Part shown: positions 1-11,886 of the stretch, piece by piece
How positions within the stretch are numbered: position 1 is the first letter of the stretch
Layout: every line of letters starts with the position of its first letter
Source of the DNA: Vibrio sinaloensis
GTDB lineage: Bacteria; Pseudomonadota; Gammaproteobacteria; Enterobacterales; Vibrionaceae
Direction: 5' to 3'
Assembly: GCF_023195835.1 (NCBI RefSeq)
Contig: NZ_CP096199.1
Location: forward strand, 434,001-498,000
Length of the DNA stretch: 64,000 bases
Made by a program: the position numbers and the translations under genes
The notes under the pieces: model-generated
The model's input: the letters and a program-made list of their open reading frames with translations, nothing else
Database searches by the model: none
What the model was told of the DNA's origin: nothing

Positions 1-1634
<1,634 letters not shown>

Positions 1635-1724
1635 ATACAACACCCAAAGGGTTTTGATGGACTCAAAGCAAGAGCAGATTGAATGTGTAGAGAACACAAT
1701 AACAGCTTTCCAGATTAAAGAATT

Positions 1725-1844
1725 TGCTTGGCGACCATAGCGATTTGGACCCACCTGATTCCATGCCGAACTCAGAAGTGAAACGAATTAGCGCCGATGG
1801 TAGTGTGGGGCTTCCCCATGTGAGAGTAGGACATCGCCAGGCTT
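1725..1844 (+). rRNA. 5S ribosomal RNA, copy 1
   Basis: A 120-nt 5S gene starting TGCTTGGCGACC and ending ATCGCCAGGCTT, whose ends pair as the terminal helix. It follows 23S by about 90 bp, the normal rrn arrangement. It is identical to the second copy at 2031-2150 over its visible length. A stem-loop terminator follows at once. Confidence 0.97.
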
Positions 1845-1857
1845 TAATTTTCTAAAG

Positions 1858-1884
1858 AGCCCGTTTAGTAAAACGGGCTTTTTT
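1858..1884 (+). terminator. Rho-independent terminator after 5S copy 1
   Basis: AGCCCGTTT pairs with AAACGGGCT around a 4-nt loop and is followed by a run of T. It lies between the first 5S gene and tRNA-Thr, so the distal tRNA-Thr/5S/tRNA-Asp unit is transcribed either by read-through (rrn antitermination) or from an unseen promoter. Confidence 0.85.
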
Positions 1885-1905
1885 AGTCCTACAGGACAAC
1901 TTGAT

Positions 1906-1981
<76 letters not shown>

Positions 1982-2030
1982 CTCATTTTGCTTTACGCTT
2001 TCTTTGAGAGCTTAAAACAAAAACAAAATT

Positions 2031-2150
2031 TGCTTGGCGACCATAGCGATTTGGACCCACCTGATTCCATGCCGAACTCAGAAGTGAAACGAATTAGCGC
2101 CGATGGTAGTGTGGGGCTTCCCCATGTGAGAGTAGGACATCGCCAGGCTT
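2031..2150 (+). rRNA. 5S ribosomal RNA, copy 2
   Basis: Second 120-nt 5S gene, with the same sequence as copy 1 (1725-1844), including seven shared bases just upstream (AAATTTG-like leader). It sits between tRNA-Thr and tRNA-Asp. Two 5S genes in one rrn operon is a known minority arrangement; the identity implies recent duplication or gene conversion. Confidence 0.97.
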
Positions 2151-2216
2151 ACATTTCGTTTTTAGATTTTAGAAAAATCTAAAGGCAAAAGCTTAGACTT
2201 AGAGTCTAACCAGTGC

Positions 2217-2293
2217 GGAGCGGTAGTTCAGTTGGTTAGAATACCGGCCTGTCACGCCGGGGGTCGCGGGTTCGAGTCCCGTCCGCTCCGCCA
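2217..2293 (+). tRNA. tRNA-Asp (GTC anticodon)
   Basis: A 77-nt cloverleaf with encoded CCA: acceptor GGAGCGG pairs with CCGCTCC, the anticodon loop contains GTC, and the T-arm is GCGGGTTCGAGTCCCGT. It is the last gene of the rrn transcript and is followed by a strong terminator. Confidence 0.97.
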
Positions 2294-2302
2294 CTTATTT
2301 AG

Positions 2303-2333
2303 AAAAGCCCGTTGCTAACGCAACGGGCTTTTT
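2303..2333 (+). terminator. rrn operon terminator
   Basis: AAAAGCCCGTTGC pairs with GCAACGGGCTTTTT around TAAC, giving a GC-rich stem followed by T residues. It ends the rRNA/tRNA unit on the plus strand. Confidence 0.92.
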
Positions 2334-2492
2334 GCATTTTAGAACGCTCTGCTTCGAGATTGGCCTTCGTCCTTCGAGACGAGCTTGAGATGAGCGAGTC
2401 GAAATTTGCAGGCAGCGCTGGCTAATAATTAAGTTTAACTATCTGAATTAAAAAGAAAATGGTTGACGCCATGTGCCAATCCTTCAACATTT

Positions 2493-2593
2493 TCTCGCTT
2501 CTCGCTTCTCGCTTCTCGCTTCTCGCTTCTCGCTTCTCGCTTCTCGCTTCTCGCTTCTCGCTTCTCGCTTCTCGCTTCTCGCTTCTCGCTTCT
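2493..2593. repeat. 7-bp tandem repeat (TCTCGCT)n, about 14 copies
   Basis: The heptamer TCTCGCT is repeated about 14.4 times without visible interruption. The array ends in the stop codon of the minus-strand DUF547 gene. Because the unit is 7 bp, copy-number change would shift frame, but the array lies after the stop codon, so it would alter only the 3' untranslated region and the space to the rrn terminator. Replication slippage is the expected origin. Confidence 0.95.
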
Positions 2594-3371
2594 ATTGCTT
2601 ATTCAAATCCCAATCATACTCATAGTTAGCGTCCTTCACTGATGTGATTGGCTCAGAGCGATAGTGATTAATATGATCGACCAGCTGCTGTTGATTACCG
2701 AAGTCAGCAATGAACCAGTCGTAAATTGAAGAGAGTCGGAGACTGTTAGCTTTGACCAAGACGCCTTTATCACTATTGATGAACTCTTTGGCTGCTGTCT
2801 CTAATAGCTGCTCAGTGTTTTCGGCGGTGAACGCTTGGCTTTGCAGATTGGGGCAGCCAAGGCTTGCGCAGTTAACGGCGTAGTGAGTTCGTGGATCGTT
2901 CCAGATAGGGCGAAGAATTCTATGCTCAATATCATTGAGGCTCAGCTGTTTGCCGGAGACTTGAATAACCTCATCGTCCCATGGGCCAAAGCTAAATAAG
3001 CCACCAAGTTTAGTGATAGATTTAATGGGGTAGGCCTCAATGATTAATTGCACGGTAATCGCGTTATATAGGTTAACCCAGTATGCGTACTGTTCATCGA
3101 GTGAGTAAAGTCTTGGGTCGATTTTGGCAAGAGCTAAAATATATTGATCGAGCTGCTGTTTGTCTTGCTTCGATACGTCGCTATATCTGACCAGCGTATT
3201 GTCACCACTTGTTTCTAGGTAGTTATCGAGGAAGTTTTGCCATGGCTGGTGTGAAATGGTGGCTTGGTTACTTTGATCTGCCTTTTGCCAAAAAGGCCAC
3301 AACTCCGATTTTGGTGCTGCAAAAGTATAAAAAGAGATCAGAGTGAGCAGCAGAGTAACGATACGTACCAT
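2592..3371 (-). CDS. DUF547 domain-containing exported protein
   Basis: A 259-residue protein beginning with a typical signal peptide: MVR, then a hydrophobic core LLLTLISFYTFA and an AAP cleavage-like site near residue 19. The rest matches the DUF547 family by its characteristic YWVNLYNA segment (about residues 96-103) and the HYAVNCASLGCPNL segment (about 183-196) with two cysteines. The biochemical function of DUF547 is unknown; bacterial members are predicted to be periplasmic. It lies downstream of leuD in the same direction, but a terminator-like hairpin at 3441-3468 separates them, so it is probably not part of the leucine operon. Its stop codon abuts the 7-bp repeat array. Confidence 0.85.
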   Translation of the reverse strand: MVRIVTLLLTLISFYTFAAPKSELWPFWQKADQSNQATISHQPWQNFLDNYLETSGDNTLVRYSDVSKQDKQQLDQYILALAKIDPRLYSLDEQYAYWVNLYNAITVQLIIEAYPIKSITKLGGLFSFGPWDDEVIQVSGKQLSLNDIEHRILRPIWNDPRTHYAVNCASLGCPNLQSQAFTAENTEQLLETAAKEFINSDKGVLVKANSLRLSSIYDWFIADFGNQQQLVDHINHYRSEPITSVKDANYEYDWDLNKQ

Positions 3372-3440
3372 CGGTTTAATTCCCTTTGTGATAATTTACT
3401 ACTAGACCTAGCTTATGGCGTGTTTGTTTCAGCAGCAAAC

Positions 3441-3468
3441 AAAAAAGGCTAGCCTGAGCTAACCTTTA
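3441..3468 (-). terminator. Terminator of the leuABCD operon
   Basis: Read on the minus strand, AAGGTTAGC and GCTAGCCTT form a stem (one mismatch) around TCAG and are followed by a T run, 20-50 nt after the leuD stop codon. Confidence 0.75.
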
Positions 3469-3487
3469 TTTCTATTTGCAGATTGGG

Positions 3488-4090
3488 TTACTTGAGGAAG
3501 CTTGGGATCTTCGCTTCGTAACTCGAAATCTTATCTTCATGCTGAAGCGTTAGGCCAATGTTGTCTAATCCATTGAGTAGACAGTGTCTACGGAACTCGT
3601 CAATCTCAAACGAATATTCTTTGCCGTTCGCTCGAACCACGTTGGCTTCTAAATCGACTTCTACTTGGGCACCTTCGTTGGCTTCAACAAACTGGAACAG
3701 CTCATCCACTTCTTGTTCGGTAAGACGAACAGGCACCATTTGGTTGTTGATCGAGTTGCCGTAGAAGATATCGGCAAAGCTTGGAGCAATCATCGCCTTA
3801 ATGCCGTAATCCGCCAGTGCCCAAGGTGCGTGTTCACGTGATGAGCCACAACCAAAGTTTTCGCGAGCAAGAAGAATGGAAGCACCTTGGTAGCGTGGTG
3901 CATTCATCACAAACTCTGGGTTTGGTTGTTCGCCAGCATCATCAAGAAAACGCCAGTCGTGGAATAGGTGTTTGCCAAAACCGAGACGAGAGACTTTTTG
4001 TAGGAACTGTTTAGGGATAATTGCATCGGTATCCACGTTCGCCGCATCCAGAGGAACCACCAAGCCTGTGTGTTGTTTAAAACCTGACAT
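3488..4090 (-). CDS. leuD: 3-isopropylmalate dehydratase small subunit
   Basis: A 200-residue LeuD, the usual length (201 in E. coli). With LeuC it forms the isomerase that converts 2-isopropylmalate to 3-isopropylmalate in leucine synthesis. The N-terminal segment ([18 protein letters not shown], residues 9-26) and the [13 protein letters not shown] signature (about 80-92), which forms part of the swivelling aconitase domain, are visible. It starts 11 bp after leuC, with an AGGAGAG ribosome-binding site inside that gap, and is the last gene of leuABCD. Confidence 0.97.
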   Translation of the reverse strand: MSGFKQHTGLVVPLDAANVDTDAIIPKQFLQKVSRLGFGKHLFHDWRFLDDAGEQPNPEFVMNAPRYQGASILLARENFGCGSSREHAPWALADYGIKAMIAPSFADIFYGNSINNQMVPVRLTEQEVDELFQFVEANEGAQVEVDLEANVVRANGKEYSFEIDEFRRHCLLNGLDNIGLTLQHEDKISSYEAKIPSFLK

Positions 4091-4101
4091 GAGCTCTCTC
4101 C

Positions 4102-5502
4102 TTAATCCAAGTTACGAATGTCAACGAAGTGACCCGCGATCGCAGCCGCTGCAGCCATCGCAGGGCTAACCAGATGGGTGCGACCATCACGGCCTTGACG
4201 GCCTTCGAAGTTACGGTTTGATGTAGATGCACAGCGCTCATGTGGTCCTAGGCGATCGTTGTTCATCGCCAGACACATAGAACAGCCAGGTAAGCGCCAT
4301 TCAAATCCCGCTTCTTTAAAGATGACATCTAGGCCTTCTGCTTCTGCTTGCGCTTTGACTTGCTCTGAACCAGGAACGATTAACGCTTGAACGTGAGCTG
4401 CAACTTTACGGCCTTTTGCCACCTCAGCTGCGGCGCGCATATCTTCGATACGAGAGTTAGTACAAGAGCCAACAAATACTTTATCTACTGAATAGTCAGA
4501 CAGTGCTGTGCCTGCTTCTAGGCCCATGTAAGCCAATGCTTTTTCTGCCGATGCTTTTTCAACTGGATCGGTAAAGCTTTCTGGCGCGGGGATAGGTTGA
4601 TCGACGGCGATAACTTGGCCTGGGTTAGTGCCCCAAGTGACTTGCGGCTTGATCTCAGCTGCATCAAGCGTGACTACTGCGTCAAACTCTGCGTCATCGT
4701 CGGTTTTTAGCGTTTTCCAATACTCCACTGCGGCATCGAAATCGGCGCCTTGCGGTGAAAATTTACGTCCTTTGATGTAGTCGAACGTGGTTTGATCTGG
4801 CGCGATTAAGCCCGCTTTAGCGCCGAGTTCAATGGCCATGTTACATACCGTCATACGACCTTCCATTGAAAGGTCCGTAATCGCTTCACCACAAAACTCG
4901 ACCACATAACCTGTGCCGCCTGCTGCCGTCGTTTTACCAATGATAGCGAGGACGATATCCTTGGCAGTGATGCCCGGTGCAACTTTGCCTTTCACTTCGA
5001 TCTTCATGGTTTTGGCGCGAGCTTGCTTAAGGGTTTGAGTTGCCAAAACATGCTCGACTTCTGAAGTACCGATACCAAATGCAAGTGAGCCAAATGCACC
5101 GTGAGTTGCGGTATGAGAGTCACCACAAACAATCGTCATACCCGGCAGAGTAATACCAAGCTCAGGACCCATTACATGGACAATACCTTGGTATTTATGA
5201 TTGATGTCGTAAAGGGTAACGCCGAACTCTTCACAGTTCTTAGACAGTGTTTCCATCTGGATACGTGCCATTTCACCTGAAGCGTTAATATCTTTTGTCG
5301 TTGTCGATACGTTGTGGTCCATCGTTGCGAACGTTTTGCTCACTTGACGTACCTTACGGCCTTTTTCGCGCAGGCCATCAAAAGCTTGAGGTGACGTGAC
5401 TTCATGAACCAAATGGCGGTCAATGTAAAGAATCGGGGTTTCGCCCTCTGCGGCTACGGCAACGTGTGCGTCGTAGACCTTTTCATATAGTGTTTTGCCC
5501 AT
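4102..5502 (-). CDS. leuC: 3-isopropylmalate dehydratase large subunit
   Basis: A 466-residue aconitase-family protein, the same length as E. coli LeuC. It carries the [4Fe-4S] cluster that acts as Lewis acid in isopropylmalate isomerisation. The three cluster cysteines are in VGSCTNSR (about residue 347) and CSMCLAMN (about 407 and 410). The substrate-loop [19 protein letters not shown] segment is present near residue 125. It is separated from leuB by an unusually long, structured 197-bp spacer, whereas leuC-leuD are 11 bp apart. Cytoplasmic; partner LeuD. Confidence 0.97.
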   Translation of the reverse strand: MGKTLYEKVYDAHVAVAAEGETPILYIDRHLVHEVTSPQAFDGLREKGRKVRQVSKTFATMDHNVSTTTKDINASGEMARIQMETLSKNCEEFGVTLYDINHKYQGIVHVMGPELGITLPGMTIVCGDSHTATHGAFGSLAFGIGTSEVEHVLATQTLKQARAKTMKIEVKGKVAPGITAKDIVLAIIGKTTAAGGTGYVVEFCGEAITDLSMEGRMTVCNMAIELGAKAGLIAPDQTTFDYIKGRKFSPQGADFDAAVEYWKTLKTDDDAEFDAVVTLDAAEIKPQVTWGTNPGQVIAVDQPIPAPESFTDPVEKASAEKALAYMGLEAGTALSDYSVDKVFVGSCTNSRIEDMRAAAEVAKGRKVAAHVQALIVPGSEQVKAQAEAEGLDVIFKEAGFEWRLPGCSMCLAMNNDRLGPHERCASTSNRNFEGRQGRDGRTHLVSPAMAAAAAIAGHFVDIRNLD

Positions 5503-5546
5503 TGCTCTTCCTCGTCGTCCTTGTCACCACAGCGGCGTTAGTTTCG

Positions 5547-5648
5547 AACAATCAGCCTAGTCATTTAGTGGACTAAACTCCCAGGCCTGATTGTTCTCGC
5601 TGCCTTGCTGCAGTACCAATGACTTAGAGGAAGTACCTCTGCCATTGG
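5547..5648 (-). other. Structured leuB-leuC intercistronic RNA (two hairpins)
   Basis: The 197-bp gap between leuB and leuC contains two clear inverted repeats. At 5547-5595 AACAATCAG pairs with CTGATTGTT and encloses a nested stem TTTAG/CTAAA (5564-5577). At 5616-5648 CCAATG pairs with CATTGG, enclosing AGAGG/CCTCT. Neither is followed by a T run on the minus strand, so neither looks like a simple terminator. Possible roles (inference) are mRNA stabilisation or processing that sets leuCD expression apart from leuAB, or a regulatory RNA element. Confidence 0.65.
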
Positions 5649-5699
5649 TTTTGTGTTTTTACTGACGACTTTAATCTGTTGTGTTTGTGTATTTAGGAA

Positions 5700-6800
<1,101 letters not shown>

Positions 6801-6847
6801 TTAATTTTTATTGCGCTCCAGAGTACTCACGTCCCTGGAGTCTCTTG

Positions 6848-8395
6848 TTATACTGTAGCGATTTTTTTCTGTTTGATTTCGGCGATCTTGTCAGCGCGGT
6901 GGATGCTATTGATAACATGCAGCAGTGCTTGGCCCGATGCCTCGACGATATCGGTGGAAACACCAGTACCGTGGTACTTGCGACCTTTGTAGTTGGCAAT
7001 GATATCGGCTTGTCCTAAACCATCTTCGCCTTCGCCTTTGGCGGTTAAGTCAAACTTATCTAGAACAATATCATAACCCGTGACGCGATAGATACATTGG
7101 TATAGCGCATCCACCGGACCATTACCCACCGCGGCTTCAGATTGCTCCTCGTCACCACACTGTAGCTTAATGCTTGTGGTGGCCATAACACTGCCTGACT
7201 GAACACTTAGGTAGTTCAATTTATAGAAATCGTCTTCTTCGCGTAAGTTCGAGAAGTGCATTAGGGCTTCTAGGTCGTAGTCGAATACTTGGCCTTTACG
7301 GTCAGCCAGTTTCAAGAAGTCTTCATACAGTGCATCTAGGTTGTACTCTTCTTCTTTATAACCCATGGAATCCATATGACTTTTCACTGCCGCACGACCA
7401 CTGCGACTGGTTAAGTTCAACGCCTGATTCTTAAGGCCGATTGACTCGGGGGTCATGATTTCATAGGTATTCTTGTTCTTTAACATGCCATCTTGGTGAA
7501 TCCCCGAAGAGTGGCTAAACGCGTTGGCACCAACAATTGCTTTGTTACTTTGGATTGGCATATTACACAGCTGGCTGACCAGTTTACTGGTGCGGTGAAT
7601 CTCTTCGTGTTTCAAACCAGTATGAACACCTAAAAACTCCTGACGGGTTTTGATGATCATCGCGATCTCTTCTAGCGAACAGTTACCTGCGCGTTCACCG
7701 ATGCCATTGATGGTGCCTTCAATTTGACGTGCGCCGGCTTGTACGGCAGCGATAGAGTTGGCCACCGACATACCTAAGTCATCATGGCAGTGAACAGAAA
7801 TGATCGCCTTGTCTATGTTTGGTACTCGGTTGAATAGGGTTTGAATAATGCCGCCAAACTCATTGGGAACAGTGTAGCCGACCGTATCAGGAATATTGAT
7901 CGTGCTTGCGCCCGCGTCGATGGCTGCTTCGACCATGCGACATAGGTTGTCAATTGGCGTACGCCCTGCATCTTCGCATGAAAACTCGACATCGTCGGTG
8001 TAATTACGAGCGTGTTTTACGGCTTTAACGCCCATTTCCACCACGTCATCGTAGCTGCGGCGAAGTTTGTCTTGAACGTGAACAGTTGATGTGGAGATGA
8101 AGGTGTGAATGCGGAATTGGTCAGCCACTTTTAGTGCTTCTGCGGCGGCATCAATGTCTTTCGCGACGGCACGCGAAAGTGCACAGATTCTGCTGTTCTT
8201 GATGTTGCGCGCGATGGTTTGTACTGATTCAAAGTCACCAGGAGACGAAACAGGGAAGCCCGCCTCAATCACATCAACGCCGAGCCTTTCAAGCGCATAG
8301 GCAATTTGCAGTTTCTCTTTAACCGTCAAACTTGCTGACAACGCTTGTTCGCCATCACGTAATGTGGTGTCGAAAATTATGACTTGATCGTTCAT
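6848..8395 (-). CDS. leuA: 2-isopropylmalate synthase
   Basis: A 515-residue enzyme that condenses acetyl-CoA and 2-oxoisovalerate, the committed step of leucine synthesis. The catalytic TIM barrel has the DTTLRDGEQ motif at residues 9-17, the metal-binding HCHDD motif near 202, and the [13 protein letters not shown] segment near 231. The C-terminal third is the LeuA dimer domain, which binds leucine for feedback inhibition. First structural gene of the operon; the leader peptide leuL and an attenuator lie in the 250-nt upstream leader. Confidence 0.97.
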   Translation of the reverse strand: MNDQVIIFDTTLRDGEQALSASLTVKEKLQIAYALERLGVDVIEAGFPVSSPGDFESVQTIARNIKNSRICALSRAVAKDIDAAAEALKVADQFRIHTFISTSTVHVQDKLRRSYDDVVEMGVKAVKHARNYTDDVEFSCEDAGRTPIDNLCRMVEAAIDAGASTINIPDTVGYTVPNEFGGIIQTLFNRVPNIDKAIISVHCHDDLGMSVANSIAAVQAGARQIEGTINGIGERAGNCSLEEIAMIIKTRQEFLGVHTGLKHEEIHRTSKLVSQLCNMPIQSNKAIVGANAFSHSSGIHQDGMLKNKNTYEIMTPESIGLKNQALNLTSRSGRAAVKSHMDSMGYKEEEYNLDALYEDFLKLADRKGQVFDYDLEALMHFSNLREEDDFYKLNYLSVQSGSVMATTSIKLQCGDEEQSEAAVGNGPVDALYQCIYRVTGYDIVLDKFDLTAKGEGEDGLGQADIIANYKGRKYHGTGVSTDIVEASGQALLHVINSIHRADKIAEIKQKKIATV

Positions 8396-8472
8396 GTTTG
8401 CTTCCTTAGTGACTTGATGTGTTTGCCATCAGTTAATCGTTTACTTCCATTACTTTGCAAAAAGTTAGGTAT

Positions 8473-8500
8473 AAAAAAACCCGCATCTGAGTGCGGGTTT
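8473..8500 (-). terminator. leu operon transcription attenuator
   Basis: On the minus strand, AAACCCGCA and TGCGGGTTT form a GC-rich stem around CTCAGA-type loop bases and are followed by seven T residues. It sits between the leuL stop codon (8536) and leuA (8395), the classical position of an attenuator controlled by ribosome stalling at leucine codons. Confidence 0.9.
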
Positions 8501-8535
8501 AGTGTCATTCTGTGTGGTTATTTTTCTTCCACAGC

Positions 8536-8598
8536 CTACCCGCGCGATTTGGTCACGATAAGGAGGAGGCTCAGCAGGAGAGAAAAATGCTTGATCAT
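8536..8598 (-). CDS. leuL: leu operon leader peptide
   Basis: A 20-codon ORF encoding MIKHFSLLLSLLLIVTKSRG. Six of seven consecutive residues apart from one serine are leucine (codons CTC CTG CTG AGC CTC CTC CTT), the mark of a leucine attenuation leader. A GGAA sequence lies about 10 nt upstream of the ATG. It is within the transcript predicted from the promoter at 8652-8680 and is followed by the attenuator. When charged tRNA-Leu is scarce the ribosome should stall here and allow antitermination into leuABCD (known mechanism for E. coli and Salmonella leu). Confidence 0.92.
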   Translation of the reverse strand: MIKHFSLLLSLLLIVTKSRG

Positions 8599-8651
8599 TG
8601 TTAACGGTTCCTTGATGGGCGTTAAATTATCCACAAATTTAAGTTAACAAA

Positions 8652-8680
8652 TTAGTACCGCACTCGACTTGCCACGTCAA
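8652..8680 (-). promoter_or_regulatory. Predicted sigma-70 promoter of leuLABCD
   Basis: On the minus strand, TTGACG (8675-8680) and TACTAA (8652-8657) are separated by exactly 17 bp, close to consensus for both elements. The implied start near 8645 gives a leader of about 250 nt that contains leuL and the attenuator. The remaining DNA up to 8847 contains the divergent promoter region of the PAP2 gene, in which I see no other firm site. Confidence 0.75.
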
Positions 8681-8847
8681 CCCTAAAGTTGTTTTTTTAT
8701 TCAACTCGCCGCGTCGTTCGCAGGATATCTGCAAATCATCACCTTATCTCGAGAGCATTGTGTCATCGAAATGGCGTGAAACTTTCACCGATCTGTCACT
8801 GTGCATCAGTAGATTGAGCGTATCTGAATGAGAGAAAGGAGTAATGG

Positions 8848-9375
8848 ATGCGCTCGATAGAACCGATTGCTAAGTTTGATCTGGCATTTTCTCTTTTTTG
8901 CTTGACCCACAAGTTCGCTCCGCCTATTTCTAGGCTGAGTAAGTCCATCTCGCATACCGGTGATGGTCATCTATATGCGCTACTCGGCATTATGGCTTAC
9001 AGCCTCGGTGAGAGAGAAGGGCAATACTTTGTCACTGCGGCCTTGCTTGCTTTTGTGATAGAGCTGCCCGTGTATTGGCTGTGCAAGAATTTATTTAAAC
9101 GACGTCGTCCACAAGAGCTTTCCGATTTAGTCACCTCCTATATTACGCCTTCAGATCGCTACAGCTTGCCCTCAGGTCATACCGCCGCCGCGTTTTTAAT
9201 GGCCACGATCGCCAGTCATTTCTATCCGCAGATGTTTGGTGTTGTGTTTGTTTGGGCGAGCTTAATTGGTGCGGCGCGTGTGCTTTTAGGCGTGCACTTT
9301 TTAACGGATGTGATTTTAGGCGCCTTGCTTGGCCTCGGCTGCGCGCAGTTGGCATTAGCTTTGGTTGGAGGCTAA
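8848..9375 (+). CDS. PAP2-family membrane phosphatase
   Basis: A 175-residue integral membrane protein with about five or six hydrophobic helices. The three phosphatidic acid phosphatase type 2 motifs are present: a KNLFKRRRP motif (about residues 74-82), SLPSGH (about 106-111) and ARVLLGVHFLTD (about 141-152). The catalytic histidines lie in the second and third motifs. Members dephosphorylate lipid phosphates such as undecaprenyl pyrophosphate or phosphatidylglycerophosphate; the substrate cannot be told here. It is followed after 3 bp by a glycosyltransferase gene, so the two are probably co-transcribed and may act on the same lipid-linked substrate (inference). Confidence 0.9.
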   Translation: MRSIEPIAKFDLAFSLFCLTHKFAPPISRLSKSISHTGDGHLYALLGIMAYSLGEREGQYFVTAALLAFVIELPVYWLCKNLFKRRRPQELSDLVTSYITPSDRYSLPSGHTAAAFLMATIASHFYPQMFGVVFVWASLIGAARVLLGVHFLTDVILGALLGLGCAQLALALVGG

Positions 9376-9378
9376 AAG

Positions 9379-10425
9379 ATGAAGATATTATATGGAGTCC
9401 AAGGCACGGGGAATGGTCACATTGCCCGGGCTCGCGCGATGGCTCTCGAACTAGCGCAGCAAGGTTTTCATGTTGACTATCTTTTTACCGGCCGAGAGCC
9501 GACGAAGTATTTTTCGATGGAACCTTTTGGCGATTTCGCCACGCGTCGCGGGTTTACTTTTGTCAGCGAAAAGGGTCATGTGAACTATTTAAAGACCGCG
9601 ACACACAACAATCTTTGGCAGTTTGCACAAGACGTCAATCAGCTTGAGCTAGAGCAGTACGACTTAGTGTTGAATGACTTTGAACCTGTCTCTGCTTGGG
9701 CGGCCAAGAGACATGGTGTGCCGTCGATCAGTATTAGTCATCAAAATGCGTTTCGTTACTCTGTACCGCTCAAGGGCGCTAGTTGGCTGGATAAGCAGAT
9801 CGTACGCCATTTTGCACCGACCCAACACCATATCGGTTTACATTGGTATCACTTTGAACAACCCATTTTACCCCCCATCGTCTCAACACAGCCAACTCGC
9901 GGAGATGAAGAGTCGATGATCTTGGTCTACCTACCGTTTGAGCATCTCGATGATATTACTGACTTACTGCTCAGATTTACGACTCAGCCATTTGTCTGTT
10001 TTCATCCAGAAATCATCGAGCCGAGCCGTATCGACAACATTGAGTTTTTGCCACTCAGCGTCGAGCATTTTCATCATTATCTGGTGCGTTGTAGTGGAGT
10101 GATTGCTAATGGTGGCTTTGAACTGCCATCGGAAGCGCTAACACTGGGGAAGAAGCTATTACTTAAACCTCTGAGCGGACAATTTGAACAAATAAGCAAC
10201 GTCGCCACACTTGAACAGCTCGGGCTGGCCACTTGTATGGAGTACCTGGATGCTTCGGTTGTTCGCTGTTGGCTCGATGAGGCTAGCGCGGAGAGTGTCA
10301 ACTACCCGAATGTGGCTGCCGCGATTGTTGAGTGGATAAAGCAAGGCAATTGGGATGATAAGACACGTTTGTGTCGGGAGTTATGGGCTCAAGTGGACTT
10401 CCCAAGTTACGCGACTCACGTTTAA
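9379..10425 (+). CDS. MJ1255/VC2487-family glycosyltransferase
   Basis: A 348-residue cytoplasmic protein with a GT-B-like N-terminus (MKILYGVQGTGNGHIARA, resembling the nucleotide-sugar transferases of the MurG type) and a C-terminal sugar-nucleotide region containing GVIANGGFELPSEALTLGKK (about residues 237-256). This pattern matches the uncharacterised MJ1255/VC2487 family found in Vibrio and archaea. Acceptor and donor are unknown. It starts 3 bp after the PAP2 phosphatase stop codon, with GGAGG immediately upstream as ribosome-binding site, indicating translational coupling. Confidence 0.8.
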   Translation: MKILYGVQGTGNGHIARARAMALELAQQGFHVDYLFTGREPTKYFSMEPFGDFATRRGFTFVSEKGHVNYLKTATHNNLWQFAQDVNQLELEQYDLVLNDFEPVSAWAAKRHGVPSISISHQNAFRYSVPLKGASWLDKQIVRHFAPTQHHIGLHWYHFEQPILPPIVSTQPTRGDEESMILVYLPFEHLDDITDLLLRFTTQPFVCFHPEIIEPSRIDNIEFLPLSVEHFHHYLVRCSGVIANGGFELPSEALTLGKKLLLKPLSGQFEQISNVATLEQLGLATCMEYLDASVVRCWLDEASAESVNYPNVAAAIVEWIKQGNWDDKTRLCRELWAQVDFPSYATHV

Positions 10426-10818
10426 CAATAGCCTTAGCTTGGACAGCAGTTAAGGGTGAATAATTGATGTCCGTTTTGGATCTTGAGCTCACTCATCACT
10501 CATGGACATAATTGCAACCTTGATGACTGCTGTGCGAAACAATAGCAAATTATTATATATATCTATAAATTGGCCTGCTTTATATTTTTTTAGCCAATGC
10601 TTAACTTTATGTATTATAAGGTGAAATTGAATATCCAGATAAAAAATACTGATTAATTGTCAATCTTATTGCTAAGCAACAAATGATTCGTAGATAGTAA
10701 CGATTCGTCACGACATATCTGACACATAAATATAACGGATAGACGAAACACAGGTTTTCTATTCCAAACCGATTTCGATGAACAAATCTTACGACTATGA
10801 ATTAATGAGGCTTTGCCG
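10426..10818 (+). promoter_or_regulatory. AT-rich leuO upstream region
   Basis: A 393-bp non-coding stretch. Its middle part (about 10540-10640) is very AT-rich, with runs such as TTATTATATATATCTATAAA and TTTATATTTTTTTAG, unlike the flanking genes. AT-rich DNA upstream of leuO is the known target of H-NS silencing in enteric bacteria, and in V. cholerae leuO is activated by ToxR; a ToxR site is not something I can fix here. No gene or convincing hairpin is seen. Confidence 0.5.
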
Positions 10819-11778
10819 ATGATTGAAAAGAAAGAATCTATGGGAGCTATTGCTAGTTACCGTATGGAAAGCACTCTCCGTGGAGTAGATCTCAACCTGC
10901 TAACCGTGTTTGATGCTGTGATGCAAGAACAAAATATTACGCGAGCAGCACATAACTTGGGGATGTCTCAACCTGCGGTGAGCAATGCTGTCGCTCGACT
11001 AAAAGTGATGTTTAATGACGAGTTGTTTATGCGTCAGGGGCGTGGTATTCAGCCAACCCAGCGCGCTCGTCAACTGTTTGGCCCTATTCGCCAAGCGTTG
11101 CAACTGATCCGCAACGAACTGCCAAGCTCTGTATTTTCTCCAGAGACTTCAACCCGCTTATTTAAACTGGCGATTTGTAGCCCGTGTGATATGCGTTTTG
11201 CGCCAAAGATCATGTCCAATATCCATCAGCAAGCGCCCAATGTGCAACTGCATCTAGATGCCGAGTTTGATCGTCGACTTGCCGAACGCATGCGCTATCA
11301 AGAGATTGATTTTGTGATTGATTATGCTCGCTTTGATGAGCAAGGCTTCTCAAGTACAGAGATGTTTCAAGATGAGTTAGTGGTCGTGACTTCAAAGGGG
11401 CACCCTCGCATTCAGGGTGACGTTAGCGCTGAAATGCTTGCCAATGAGCGCCATGCGAAACTGTCTAAAGTGCACGGCCAGCGCAGCTTCTCTGAACAGG
11501 CCTATCGCGAGCTCGATGTTCAGGCTTATTACGAAGGCACGAGTTTAAGCAACGTTCTATATGTGGTTGGCCAATCTGAACTTGTGACTATCGCGCCTCG
11601 TTGGATGGTAGAAAACGCGGCGAATAAGGAGCAATTACAGATACTGATCTTCCCATTCGAAAACAGCAAGATCAGCGGTTATTTGAGCTGGCATGAGTCG
11701 AGCGAAAAAGACAAAGGACACATCTGGCTGCGTGACCAATTAATGATGATCTGTGGTGAAGTGGTTGCTTTGAACTAA
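10819..11778 (+). CDS. leuO: LysR-family regulator LeuO
   Basis: A 319-residue LysR-type transcription factor. The N-terminal winged helix-turn-helix (about residues 23-82) contains VDLNLLTVFDAVMQEQNITR and QPAVSNAVARLK, nearly identical to E. coli LeuO. The C-terminal effector domain keeps the APRWM and YLSWHES segments typical of LeuO. ATG at 10819 is preferred over an in-frame TTG at 10813 because GAGG lies about 10 nt upstream. LeuO is a global regulator that antagonises H-NS and acts on stress, biofilm and virulence genes in Vibrio. It has its own terminator. Confidence 0.96.
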   Translation: MIEKKESMGAIASYRMESTLRGVDLNLLTVFDAVMQEQNITRAAHNLGMSQPAVSNAVARLKVMFNDELFMRQGRGIQPTQRARQLFGPIRQALQLIRNELPSSVFSPETSTRLFKLAICSPCDMRFAPKIMSNIHQQAPNVQLHLDAEFDRRLAERMRYQEIDFVIDYARFDEQGFSSTEMFQDELVVVTSKGHPRIQGDVSAEMLANERHAKLSKVHGQRSFSEQAYRELDVQAYYEGTSLSNVLYVVGQSELVTIAPRWMVENAANKEQLQILIFPFENSKISGYLSWHESSEKDKGHIWLRDQLMMICGEVVALN

Positions 11779-11803
11779 TCGTCGTCAACCCTGATGTCTA
11801 AAG

Positions 11804-11835
11804 CCTTGAATGGTGTGCGCCATTCAAGGTTTTTT
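11804..11835 (+). terminator. leuO terminator
   Basis: Perfect 10-bp stem CCTTGAATGG/CCATTCAAGG with a 6-nt loop, followed by six T residues, 25 bp after the leuO stop codon. Confidence 0.93.
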
Positions 11836-11886
11836 ACTATTTATATTGATAACTTTGACGCCCATCAGTTGCCTTTTCTAACTTGA

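Noticed and set aside
2493..2593. Possible CRISPR array
   Set aside because: The repeat is a 7-bp unit with no spacers; it is a simple tandem repeat.
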